Source: Akkermansiaceae bacterium | GTDB lineage: Bacteria; Verrucomicrobiota; Verrucomicrobiia; Verrucomicrobiales; Akkermansiaceae | Assembly (NCBI GenBank): GCA_015062055.1 | Contig: SUVK01000025.1 | Location: 1 to 32,378 of the forward strand | Length of the DNA stretch: 32,378 nucleotides | Direction of reading: 5' to 3' | In this document: one piece after another, positions 1 through 7,084 of the stretch | Position numbering within the stretch: the first letter of the stretch is position 1 | Layout of the letters: every line of letters starts with the position of its first letter | The notes under the pieces: generated by a model | Database searches by the model: none | What the model was told of the DNA's origin: nothing | What the model saw: only the letters and a program-made list of their open reading frames with translations | Made by a program: the position numbers and the translations under genes

Positions 1-91
1 TCGACGCATCTTTAAAGGCAAATCAGCACGCCACATGGCACGAACAGAAAAGCTCCATTTTCTCAAAATTGCAGCGTAAATTGAAGAAAAA
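1..91. other. Window edge, no complete gene
   Basis: A plus-strand frame is open from base 2 to a TAA at about base 79 and could be the last 25 codons of a gene entering from the left, but it is too short to recognise. The sequence a right-hand IS3 end should carry (a match to the candidate left end at 1494-1515) was not found here. Confidence 0.3.
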
Positions 92-1039
92 TCACTTACT
101 GTCGCATTTGGTCTTGCAATTCAGCAGCGATTTTGAAGCGTAGGCATCGCGTCCCGAGCGAAGCGAGGGCGCGGCGCGTAGCGACGCGAGCGATGCCGAA
201 GCGGAAAAATCGCTAAAAAAATTCGCCGGATGGGGGGTGGGAACTCCTTGCCCTCTTCGATATTCGGCCGCTGTTTGATTTTTGAGTGTTGCATGCGGAC
301 GCTTGTTATTGTAATAATCAATCCATTTATCCGTAATGATTTGCAGTTCGATTATGTTTGCGGGCTCGTGAATGAAAAAGAACTCATACTTGTAGGTGCG
401 CCAAAGGCGCTCCATGACAATATTATCCGCCCAGCGTCCTTTGCCGTCTTGGCTGATAATTATACCATTCTCTTCCATGCATTCCTGCCAGTCTCTTGAG
501 GTGTACTGGCTGCCTTGGTCTGTGTTAAAGTATTTAGGAAGCCGTCCTCGGCTCAGAGCCATCTCCAATGCACTCAAACAAAGGCTTATATCCATCTTCT
601 CTGCTATACTCCAACCTAAAACATAACGACTCGCCCAATCCATTACTACGCATAAATAGTAATTTTTGGCTCCTATCTGTAGGTATGTTATATCGCTGGT
701 CCATACATCATCCACTCGTATTTTTTCCAGCGCTCTAATCTTGTAGGAATGTTTGCCTTCTTTTCCGCATTTCCCGGGACGTGATGCCTTAGGATGTTGA
801 TAAATTGTGCGTAAGCCCATGGATTTCTTTACTCGAAGAACTCGTTTTCTGCTAATGTTTATACCATATTCTTTCTTTAGATAGGCAGGAAGTCGTCGCG
901 CCCCAAGACATGGATCTATCTGATACGCCTTTTCTATAGCCTTTCTGATTTCTATTTCATCAGTTGCCGGGCGGGAGTGGTAATCGGTTCCGCTGCGCTG
1001 TAAACCTAATAACTCACATTGTTTGCTTCGACTCGGCAC
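92..1039 (-). CDS. IS3-family transposase OrfB (DDE integrase core) with unusual C-terminal tail
   Basis: This is the catalytic half of an IS3/IS150-group transposase, which cuts and joins DNA strands during transposition. The start region reads VPSRSKQCELLGLQRSG, typical of OrfB. An HTH_21-like region follows, then the rve core with D in WTSDITYL, D in NTDQGSQYTS and E in MERLWRTYKYE. The family end signature (YYNNKRPHATL, then TAAEYRRG) is present near residue 260. Most relatives stop soon after this, but here about 45 further residues rich in Ser, Ala, Leu and Arg are read from the 143-197 repeat. The GTG at 1039 is only the first start codon in the frame. The frame is open upstream to the A7 slip site at 1111-1105, so the natural product is probably an OrfAB fusion made by -1 frameshifting. 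The domain call is certain; activity is doubtful because orfA is broken. Confidence 0.85.
   Translation of the reverse strand: MPSRSKQCELLGLQRSGTDYHSRPATDEIEIRKAIEKAYQIDPCLGARRLPAYLKKEYGINISRKRVLRVKKSMGLRTIYQHPKASRPGKCGKEGKHSYKIRALEKIRVDDVWTSDITYLQIGAKNYYLCVVMDWASRYVLGWSIAEKMDISLCLSALEMALSRGRLPKYFNTDQGSQYTSRDWQECMEENGIIISQDGKGRWADNIVMERLWRTYKYEFFFIHEPANIIELQIITDKWIDYYNNKRPHATLKNQTAAEYRRGQGVPTPHPANFFSDFSASASLASLRAAPSLRSGRDAYASKSLLNCKTKCDSK
143..197. repeat. GC-rich imperfect inverted repeat
   Basis: GGCATCGC at 143-150 is mirrored by GCGATGCC at 190-197. The interior is built of repeated GCG/GAGC/AAGCGAG words and is far more GC-rich than its flanks. The composition and palindromic ends resemble small dispersed intergenic repeats (REP/MITE type), though only one copy is visible in this window. 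The orfB reading frame runs through it and translates it into a Ser/Ala/Leu/Arg-rich tail, which suggests that the repeat interrupted or fused to the end of the transposase gene. Confidence 0.5.
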
Positions 1040-1083
1040 CTTTTCTTGTGCAGCTTCAATATCCAGAAGCTGGCGACGCTGCG

Positions 1084-1394
1084 TTACAGTCCCAGCTCCT
1101 TGGATTTTTTTGTGAGCCAGTCCAACTCAAATTCCCGTTGCCCTAATAATATCTCCAGATGCCCAATCTTCGCTTCAAGCTCTGCCTCCTTAGTCTTTTT
1201 CTTTCCTTTACGCTTGAATCCTTCTTCCATCATCTCTCGGGCTTGTTTCTTCCATCCTTTGACCACATCAGAACTTATTTTGTAATCCGATGCTATTTTG
1301 TTGAATGGTCTTTGTGCCTTTGAGTGCTTCTATGGCTACCTCCTGCTTAAATGCGGCGCTGTAGCGCCCCCCTCTTGTTAATGCTATGTTCCAT
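1084..1394 (-). pseudogene. IS3-family OrfA (helix-turn-helix), frameshifted twice
   Basis: OrfA supplies the DNA-binding N-terminal half of the transposase. Reading minus from the ATG at 1394 gives MEHSINKRG, but the frame then breaks at a G6 run (plus-strand C6 at 1367-1372). The next frame gives GRYSAAFKQEVAIEALKG and breaks at an A4 run (plus-strand T4 at 1296-1299). The third frame continues IASDYKISSDVVKGWKKQ, then a Lys/Glu-rich coiled-coil segment to the stop at 1084. Removing one base from each run restores a normal OrfA of about 100 residues. Two independent homopolymer gains point to decay, or to basecalling errors if the assembly rests on long reads alone. Confidence 0.75.
1105..1111 (-). 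other. Programmed -1 frameshift slip site (A7)
   Basis: Just before the orfA stop the minus strand reads ACA AAA AAA TCC. The A7 heptamer fits the A_AAA_AAR slippery motif used by IS3 elements. Shifting back one base at this run enters the orfB frame, which is open from here to the GTG at 1039 and on through the integrase domain. Confidence 0.65.
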
Positions 1395-1557
1395 TTTGGT
1401 GTGTGTGTTTGTTTGATTTTACACGCACATGCGACAATGCTCAAGCCTCTATTACGAGACCAACTAAATTGTCTTAATGGTGGGTAACTTGTTGTCCTAA
1501 AATCGGGGGCCAGCATAGTTTGCTTTTCTAAATATCTGAAATATCATCATGATTTTC

Positions 1558-1586
1558 TTGACATCAGAGGAATATATTGTTATAAA
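1558..1586 (+). promoter_or_regulatory. Strong sigma70-type promoter for the 1681-4402 operon
   Basis: TTGACA at 1558-1563 and TATAAA at 1581-1586 are separated by 17 bp, close to the ideal sigma70 layout. Transcription would start near 1593, leaving a leader of about 88 nt before the ATG at 1681. The leader is AT-rich and shows no Shine-Dalgarno sequence. The promoter lies about 40 bp outside the IS left end, so it belongs to the chromosome. Confidence 0.65.
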
Positions 1587-1680
1587 CAGGTAGAAAGCTT
1601 AAAGCTGGTGTTTTTCTTGAGTAAAAACGAGGTAATATGTCTATTGTTCTATTGGAAAATTAAAATAGCTGTATTTTTTT

Positions 1681-3498
1681 ATGCAAGCAATTATACTCGC
1701 CGCAGGTATGGGGAAAAGACTGGGTGAACTGACTCAGAATAACACCAAGTGTATGGTGAAGGTGAATGGGGTAACTCTCATCGAGCGGTTACTTAGTCAG
1801 CTGGATAATGTAAAAAGCTGTCATCTCAAGAGAATTGTTATTGTTACGGGGTACGAAGGGAAAAAGCTTCGTGAATATATTGCCTCGTGCACGGTGAATA
1901 CTCCTGTTGTGTATGTTGAAAATCCCATATACGCTACTACGAACAATATTTATTCTCTCTGGTTAGCAAAAGAGTATCTCATGCAAGATGATACTCTCTT
2001 GTTTGAGTCTGACCTCATTTTTGAAGATGCTGTGGTAGAAAAATTGTTGGATAATCCATATCCCAGCTTGGCTCTGGTTTCAAAGTACGAGAGTTGGATG
2101 GATGGTACGGTGGTGAAGTTGGGCGCGGATTGTGAGATTGATAAGTTCATACCCGGCACTGAGTTTCGCTATGAAGAATGCCATTCATATTACAAAACGG
2201 TCAATATTTATAAATTCAGTAAGGAATTTTCAGCAACTCATTATGTTCCCTTTCTCGAGGCTTACAGTAAAGCACTTGGAAATAATGAGTACTATGAGCA
2301 AGTGTTGCGCGTGATTACCTTGTTGGATAAGCCCGAAATTAAGGCCTTGCCGCTTAATGGTGAATCGTGGTATGAGATTGATGATGTGCAGGATCTTGAT
2401 ATTGCAGAGTCTATCTTTTGCCCTGCGAATGAGAAGCTTAAACGCTTAGAATCTCGTTATGGAGGGTATTGGCGTTATCCCCGAGTTCTTGATTTCTGTT
2501 ATTTGGTGAATCCCTATTTCCCCAATGACCGTATGATGTCGGAATTGAAGGCCAATTTCGATAATTTGGTGCGTAATTACCCATCCGGCATGCGTGTTAA
2601 CAGCCTGTTAGCCGGTAAGTATTTTGGTATTCGCGCCGATTACGTTTGCGTAGGCAATGGGGCGGCAGAACTCATTAAGGGACTCATGGAGTCTCTGGAC
2701 GGCAGGCTCGGTGTTATTCTTCCTACATTTGAGGAATATCCCAACCGATTGTCGCAGGAACGGCTGGTGCCGATGTCCACCGTTGATCAAGATTTTTCTT
2801 ATACGGCAGATGATATCATGCAATACTTTGCAGATAAGGAAATCAGCACCTTGCTGCTGGTAAATCCTGACAACCCCAGTGGTAATTTTATTCCTTTGTC
2901 TGATTTGAAACGCTTGTGTACTTGGACTTCTGAAAAGGGCGTACGCTTGATTATTGATGAATCATTTGTTGATTTTTCTGTCGGTACCCCGGACAATACT
3001 CTCTTAACTAATGATACGTTAGAGGCTTATCCTCATTTGACAGTTGTGAAGTCTATCTCCAAATCCTATGGAGTACCGGGACTTCGTTTGGGTATTGTTG
3101 CCACTTCTGATAAAGAATTTATCGCTATGTTAAAGAAGGATGTCGCCATTTGGAACATTAATTCTTTGGGCGAATTCTACATGCAGATTTTCGGTAAATA
3201 CGAAAAGCATTATCAACGTGCGTGTGTGCATTTTATGCAAGAGCGTGAGCGATTTATGTCAGAGTTGGCAAAAGTGCCTTTCTTGCGAGTGCTGCCCAGT
3301 CAGGCAAATTATTTTATGTGTGAAGTCTTGCCTCCTCATACATCGCGTGAGTTGACGGTCGAGCTTTTGGAAAAGTTCGATATTCTCATTAAGGATTGCA
3401 GTGGCAAGAAAGCCATGGGAGAACGCAATTTCATCCGTATTGCTGTGAGAGATACGAAGGATAATGATGCGTTGATTGAAGCAATGGGAAAAATCTAA
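1681..3498 (+). CDS. Bifunctional sugar-phosphate-type nucleotidyltransferase / PLP-dependent aminotransferase fusion
   Basis: Two enzyme domains are joined. Residues 1-245 form a nucleotidyltransferase of the CTP:phosphocholine/sugar-phosphate type: LAAGMGKRLG at 6-15 with a following TKCMVKV loop for nucleotide binding, and a metal-binding Asp in FESDLIF near 111. Residues 270-605 form a fold-type I PLP enzyme of the HisC/CobD group: NPDNPSG at 395-401, Asp426 in IIDES for the pyridine nitrogen, Lys461 in SISKSYG for the Schiff base, and Arg469 in GLRLG. All key residues are present in both halves. Such fusions make nucleotide-activated amino alcohols or amino-phosphonates for cell-surface decoration (for example 2-aminoethylphosphonate cytidylyltransferase/transaminase fusions). 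No phosphonate genes (pepM, ppd) are visible, so the substrate is unknown. It is cotranscribed with the next gene, 13 bp away. ATG 1681 is the only sensible start. Confidence 0.8.
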   Translation: MQAIILAAGMGKRLGELTQNNTKCMVKVNGVTLIERLLSQLDNVKSCHLKRIVIVTGYEGKKLREYIASCTVNTPVVYVENPIYATTNNIYSLWLAKEYLMQDDTLLFESDLIFEDAVVEKLLDNPYPSLALVSKYESWMDGTVVKLGADCEIDKFIPGTEFRYEECHSYYKTVNIYKFSKEFSATHYVPFLEAYSKALGNNEYYEQVLRVITLLDKPEIKALPLNGESWYEIDDVQDLDIAESIFCPANEKLKRLESRYGGYWRYPRVLDFCYLVNPYFPNDRMMSELKANFDNLVRNYPSGMRVNSLLAGKYFGIRADYVCVGNGAAELIKGLMESLDGRLGVILPTFEEYPNRLSQERLVPMSTVDQDFSYTADDIMQYFADKEISTLLLVNPDNPSGNFIPLSDLKRLCTWTSEKGVRLIIDESFVDFSVGTPDNTLLTNDTLEAYPHLTVVKSISKSYGVPGLRLGIVATSDKEFIAMLKKDVAIWNINSLGEFYMQIFGKYEKHYQRACVHFMQERERFMSELAKVPFLRVLPSQANYFMCEVLPPHTSRELTVELLEKFDILIKDCSGKKAMGERNFIRIAVRDTKDNDALIEAMGKI

Positions 3499-3511
3499 GT
3501 TTTATTAAATT

Positions 3512-4402
3512 ATGAACTATATTACAAATTCTCAGATTGAGCCTCACTTGACATATGCAAGAGCAGTTGAGTGGGTGCGTGAGTCGTTTTCTTTAAAGAA
3601 AAGTTCTAAATTGCCGCATAAGATTAGTATCCCTTTTGAGGAACTTAATTTTATGAACACAATGCCGTGTATGGTGCCAGAGTTGAATGTGTTCGGCGCC
3701 AAGATTGTGACGCGTTATTCAGGTCGTACTCCGTCCGTAAATGGGGAATTGTTGCTATATTGTTATGATAATGGCGAGTTGCTTTGCCTGATGGATGCTT
3801 ATCATATAACAACATATCGAACCGGAGCGGTTGCTGCGCTGGCTGTTGAGACTTTCTCGCGCGATGATTTTGAAAGCATTGGTGTGATGGGGTTGGGGTC
3901 GACCGGCATTGCTACCATTAAGTGCTTGAGTGCTATTTATGCTGATAGACCTTTAAAAATTCATTTATTGAGATATAAAAATCATATTCAGCGCATAGAT
4001 TCGTGGTTGAATCAGAATACTTGTTGGGAAGTCTGTGTGGCGGAAAATGCTGAAGAAATGGTTAGAGCCAGTGATGTTGTGATATCCTGCATAACGTATG
4101 CCGGGGATAATATAGCTCCTACAGATGCATACCGCCCAGGATGCTTGGTTGTGCCTGTACATACGCGAGGTTTTCAAAATTGTGATTTGGCTTTTGATAA
4201 AGTCTTTGCTGATGATACTTCACATGTATGCGGTTTCCGGTATTTTGATAAGTTTCGTTCGTATGCTGAGTTGCCTGATGTGTTAGATGGATCAGTTAAG
4301 GGCCGTGAGAATAATGAGGAACGCATACTGAGTTACAATATAGGAATTGCTCTTCATGATATAGTATATGCGCACCATCTTTATGATTTGATAGAAGCTT
4401 AA
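3512..4402 (+). CDS. Ornithine cyclodeaminase / mu-crystallin family NAD(P)-dependent protein
   Basis: The 296-residue protein has the family layout: a substrate-binding N-terminal part with GAKIVTRYSGRTPSVNGELLL around 62-82, the conserved YRTGAVAALA at 102-111, and a Rossmann NAD(P) site GVMGLGSTGIA near 124-134, followed by DVVISCITYAG. Members include ornithine cyclodeaminase, alanine dehydrogenase, lysine cyclodeaminase and the SbnB-type imino-acid dehydrogenases, and sequence alone does not choose between them. The protein is slightly shorter than typical members (about 320-350 aa). It follows the nucleotidyltransferase/aminotransferase gene by 13 bp and is closed by the terminator at 4435-4482. 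The pair therefore probably builds and activates one small amino-bearing metabolite. No Shine-Dalgarno sequence precedes ATG 3512. Confidence 0.75.
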   Translation: MNYITNSQIEPHLTYARAVEWVRESFSLKKSSKLPHKISIPFEELNFMNTMPCMVPELNVFGAKIVTRYSGRTPSVNGELLLYCYDNGELLCLMDAYHITTYRTGAVAALAVETFSRDDFESIGVMGLGSTGIATIKCLSAIYADRPLKIHLLRYKNHIQRIDSWLNQNTCWEVCVAENAEEMVRASDVVISCITYAGDNIAPTDAYRPGCLVVPVHTRGFQNCDLAFDKVFADDTSHVCGFRYFDKFRSYAELPDVLDGSVKGRENNEERILSYNIGIALHDIVYAHHLYDLIEA

Positions 4403-4434
4403 GAGAACAGCTGACTTTGTTTTGACGCTAAATA

Positions 4435-4482
4435 CAAATTAACCGCCTTGTTACCATTGTCGATAACAGGGCGGTTGATTTG
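4435..4482. terminator. Long bidirectional terminator between convergent genes
   Basis: A near-continuous 19-bp stem (4435-4453 with 4464-4482, two G/T wobbles) encloses a 10-nt loop. The core is AACCGCC/GGCGGTT, with A/T-rich outer arms on both sides. It lies between the stops of the plus-strand operon (4402) and minus-strand fucK (4501) and can serve both. Confidence 0.85.
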
Positions 4483-4500
4483 TATGAAGTGAATTTGCCG

Positions 4501-5916
4501 TTATAATGCGGCGTAAGCTTGCTGCTGCTCGCCGGGGAGGGTGATATCGTAGGAGATGCCGATGGTATCGCGGGCGGCCTCGGGGGAGGGGTAGATGCCG
4601 GCGCCGGCCATGGCGTACATGGCGGCACCCAGAACGGTACTCTCCGAAACTGTGGATACCCAGATGGGCAGGCCGAGAATGTCAGCGCGCATTTGCGTCC
4701 AAATCTTGTTGCGGGCGCCACCGCCTACGAGCAGGAGCTCGGTTGCCTTGAAGCCACCCACTTTTTCCAGCTTCTCTAAACGGCTCTTGAGGCGGTAGGT
4801 GAGGGCCTCCATAGCGGCACGGTAGATGTGGCCGCGGGTGCGGCCGAGTATGAGCCCTTCGATGCTGCCGGGTACCGGGTCGCTGGGTAAGAAGTTGGGT
4901 ACAAGCTTCACTCCATCGCAACCGGGGGCAATGGCCGCGGCTTCGGCATCCATGGTGTCGTAGTTTTCGCCATGATAGCAGGTGGCTTTTACCCACTCGA
5001 TAATACCGCTGGCAATCCACTGCAAACCGGGGTTAAGCAGGCCTTGCTTGCTGTCGAACTCAACCGTGGCACCGGCTGCGTAATCCTCTGCCTCTAGTTT
5101 GGCTTTGGCTGTGCGCAGCATGAGGATTTCCCACGTGCCGCTGGAGAGGAAGGGTTGGTTCTCTTTTACACCGCTGCCGAACAGGGCAAACTGTGTATCA
5201 TGCCCGGTAGATACCACGGGTATAGAGCAGGGAAGCCCCAACAACTCGCAAGCGGCGGGGGTAAGGTGCCCGATGACATCGCCGGCGTTTACCATGGGCG
5301 GGAACAAACTCTTGCTGATGCCCAACGTGCCGAGAATCTCATCGCTCCAGTCGCCGGTGGTAAGGTCTGTCATTTGAGAGGTGCCGGCCATGGTGCGATC
5401 CGTAGCCATAACACCCGTGAGGCGGTGCGCCAGAATGTTGGAGATAAAGAGCCATGCGTGTGCTTGCTCCAACAGCTCGGGGCGATTTTCTTTAATCCAA
5501 ATGAGCTTGTAGATAGTATTGAAGGCAAATTCGCCCACGCCGGAGATTTCATTAAGCTTGCTCTGCGGCAGGTATTTGTCAATGGCTTTCATGACTTCTG
5601 CCGTACGCGGGCACTTCCACGAGATGACGGGGTACAGCAGCTCTCCCTCGGCGTTGACAAGGGCGCCATCTACTCCGAACGTGGTAATGGTGATGCCCTT
5701 TACCTGTGTGGCATCTACCTCCGGCAAAATCTTGCGGGCACATTCTGCCAGTTGGTTGAGAATGCGGTCGGCATTCCATACATGGTAATGGGAGTTCTCT
5801 GTGCCTTGATCCGTTGAGTTCGGTTGGCTGGCTTTGGCAATGAGAGTGCCTTTTTCGTCTACGAGAATGGCGCGCACGTTGGTGGCACCGCAGTCTAAGC
5901 AGAGTACGTATGACAT
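4501..5916 (-). CDS. fucK: L-fuculokinase
   Basis: FucK phosphorylates L-fuculose to L-fuculose 1-phosphate with ATP, the second cytoplasmic step of L-fucose breakdown. The FGGY-kinase signature regions closely match the E. coli enzyme: LDCGATNVRAI at 7-17 (phosphate loop), TTFGVDGALV, ISWKCPRTA, MAGTSQM, GHDTQFALFGSG, LSSGTWEILM and LLVGGGARN (ATP-binding C-terminal half). The length is 471 residues against about 472-482 for E. coli FucK. The start is ATG 5916, only 6 bp after the stop of the upstream glycosyltransferase gene, so the two are cotranscribed. With fucI and fucP upstream this gives a nearly complete fucose route, but the aldolase fucA is absent here. Confidence 0.95.
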   Translation of the reverse strand: MSYVLCLDCGATNVRAILVDEKGTLIAKASQPNSTDQGTENSHYHVWNADRILNQLAECARKILPEVDATQVKGITITTFGVDGALVNAEGELLYPVISWKCPRTAEVMKAIDKYLPQSKLNEISGVGEFAFNTIYKLIWIKENRPELLEQAHAWLFISNILAHRLTGVMATDRTMAGTSQMTDLTTGDWSDEILGTLGISKSLFPPMVNAGDVIGHLTPAACELLGLPCSIPVVSTGHDTQFALFGSGVKENQPFLSSGTWEILMLRTAKAKLEAEDYAAGATVEFDSKQGLLNPGLQWIASGIIEWVKATCYHGENYDTMDAEAAAIAPGCDGVKLVPNFLPSDPVPGSIEGLILGRTRGHIYRAAMEALTYRLKSRLEKLEKVGGFKATELLLVGGGARNKIWTQMRADILGLPIWVSTVSESTVLGAAMYAMAGAGIYPSPEAARDTIGISYDITLPGEQQQAYAAL

Positions 5917-5922
5917 GGTGAG

Positions 5923-7023
5923 TTATTGGAATATTTTGTTAAAAACTTTATCGACGTGAAAAATGTTTTGCCATGCCTCAGCAATGTGTTGGGCAGAGCG
6001 TGCACCGGTTTTCCAAGCAGTTAGCTCGGCAGCCAGCGCTTTTGCCATTGCTTCGGGGGTATCTTCGGTTGCAATTCTGCCGGAGTTCTTACTTGCATAC
6101 CAATGCAGGGTACGCAATTGTTTGCGGGGGGAGGTAACAATAGAGCAACCACAGCATAAAGCCTCTGCAGAGGCTATGTGGGTTCCTTCGCTTGCCGATG
6201 AACAATAGTTTATTAAAGATGATTGGTATATCGTCGGCAAATCTTTATTGTTGGCAAAGCCTTTCAGGATGATGCGGTCTTTGCCTATCTCTGTAGATTC
6301 ATAGATGCTTTCTATGGTGTTTCCCGTCCTACCGTATATTTCTACAATGACCGATGGATCTAACTTCACCAATTCTTGGGCTGTGCGTATGCAGAATTCC
6401 GGCCTTTTTACTTGGTCTTCATTCTTATCAGACCATCTGCCGATGCAGGTTACCTTGTACGATTTTGGTGTTGTCGAAAATGTAAAATGGGGGGCTACCG
6501 GTGTGGGAAAATTTGTGCATTTAGAGGCGATTCCGTTTCCGTAGAACTTACTGCTAGCCAATGCTTCTATGAGCTCTAGAGAACCGGAGATGATGTTGGC
6601 GTAACTCAGATGCCAGCTACGCATTAGATTGATGCGGAAATCTTTCAGATAACCACGAATTGTTCCATTCCTCCAATTGTGGAGGTTGGCACTCATATCC
6701 ATATGTATCATCAAGGTGATACCTGCTTTTCGTACAGCTCTTGCAATCGGTAAGTACTTGGGCGCACCCCAAGAATAGAGTACCAAAGCATCTATACCCA
6801 GGCTTTTCCACCAAGCTACGGATTTGAGATTTTTATATTCGGTGCGTATGAGACCTTCTTTTTGGTCGTCATCGTAATGGGGTAAGGGCATAATGCACTT
6901 GCTCTCAATACCCATTTGCCGCAGAGAACGAGAAATTAACCCGGTATCACGAATCCAGAACCCGTCGTTAGCATGAAAGGCTACCGGGGTGCAGCAATAT
7001 ATCTTTTTATATTTAGGATTCAT
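5923..7023 (-). CDS. GT4-like glycosyltransferase within the fucose cluster
   Basis: The protein of about 366 residues has the two-Rossmann layout of a GT-B glycosyltransferase. The nucleotide-sugar half contains VTCIGRWSDKNEDQVKRPE, IVEIYGR, IILKGFANNKDLP and the EX7E motif in SEGTHIASAEALCCG. The first half (CCTPVAFHANDGFWIRD) is divergent. The start is taken as ATG 7023; a TTG at 7038 would add five residues but lies against the terminator of fucI. The product has no signal peptide or membrane segment and would act in the cytoplasm, perhaps on a surface glycan. Its position between fucI and fucK is unusual and suggests either fucosyl transfer or simple insertion into the operon. The donor and acceptor cannot be told from sequence. 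Confidence 0.75.
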   Translation of the reverse strand: MNPKYKKIYCCTPVAFHANDGFWIRDTGLISRSLRQMGIESKCIMPLPHYDDDQKEGLIRTEYKNLKSVAWWKSLGIDALVLYSWGAPKYLPIARAVRKAGITLMIHMDMSANLHNWRNGTIRGYLKDFRINLMRSWHLSYANIISGSLELIEALASSKFYGNGIASKCTNFPTPVAPHFTFSTTPKSYKVTCIGRWSDKNEDQVKRPEFCIRTAQELVKLDPSVIVEIYGRTGNTIESIYESTEIGKDRIILKGFANNKDLPTIYQSSLINYCSSASEGTHIASAEALCCGCSIVTSPRKQLRTLHWYASKNSGRIATEDTPEAMAKALAAELTAWKTGARSAQHIAEAWQNIFHVDKVFNKIFQ

Positions 7024-7036
7024 GATGTCGGGGGGC

Positions 7037-7070
7037 AAAAATGCCCTGCCGATGCTTGCACCGGCAGGGC
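7037..7070 (-). terminator. Intrinsic terminator after fucI
   Basis: Read on the minus strand, GCCCTGCCG (7070-7062), a 10-nt loop and CGGCAGGGC (7051-7043) form a perfect 9-bp GC-rich stem, followed by A and T5 (7041-7037). It ends the fucP-fucI transcript. The next start codon is only 14 nt beyond the T run, leaving no room for a separate promoter. The glycosyltransferase and fucK genes must therefore rely on read-through or on a promoter inside fucI. Confidence 0.85.
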
Positions 7071-7084
7071 TGATTCAGAGGTTC

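Larger units (their letters stand above)
92..1515 (-). mobile_element. IS3-family insertion sequence, left end present, right end not seen
   Basis: The element has the two-gene IS3 layout: orfA (helix-turn-helix) followed by orfB (DDE integrase) in the -1 frame. The candidate left terminus is the minus-strand sequence beginning TGCTGGCCCCCGATTTTAGG at 1515-1494, which resembles the C-rich ends of IS150-like elements. No inverted copy is found downstream of orfB within the window. The orfB frame instead continues through a GC-rich repeat. orfA also carries two apparent single-base insertions. The copy is probably decayed and unable to make its own full transposase, although sequencing errors in homopolymers could mimic the orfA damage. 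Confidence 0.75.

Noticed and set aside
5155..5817. A 220-codon plus-strand open frame
   Set aside because: It is a shadow of fucK on the opposite strand.
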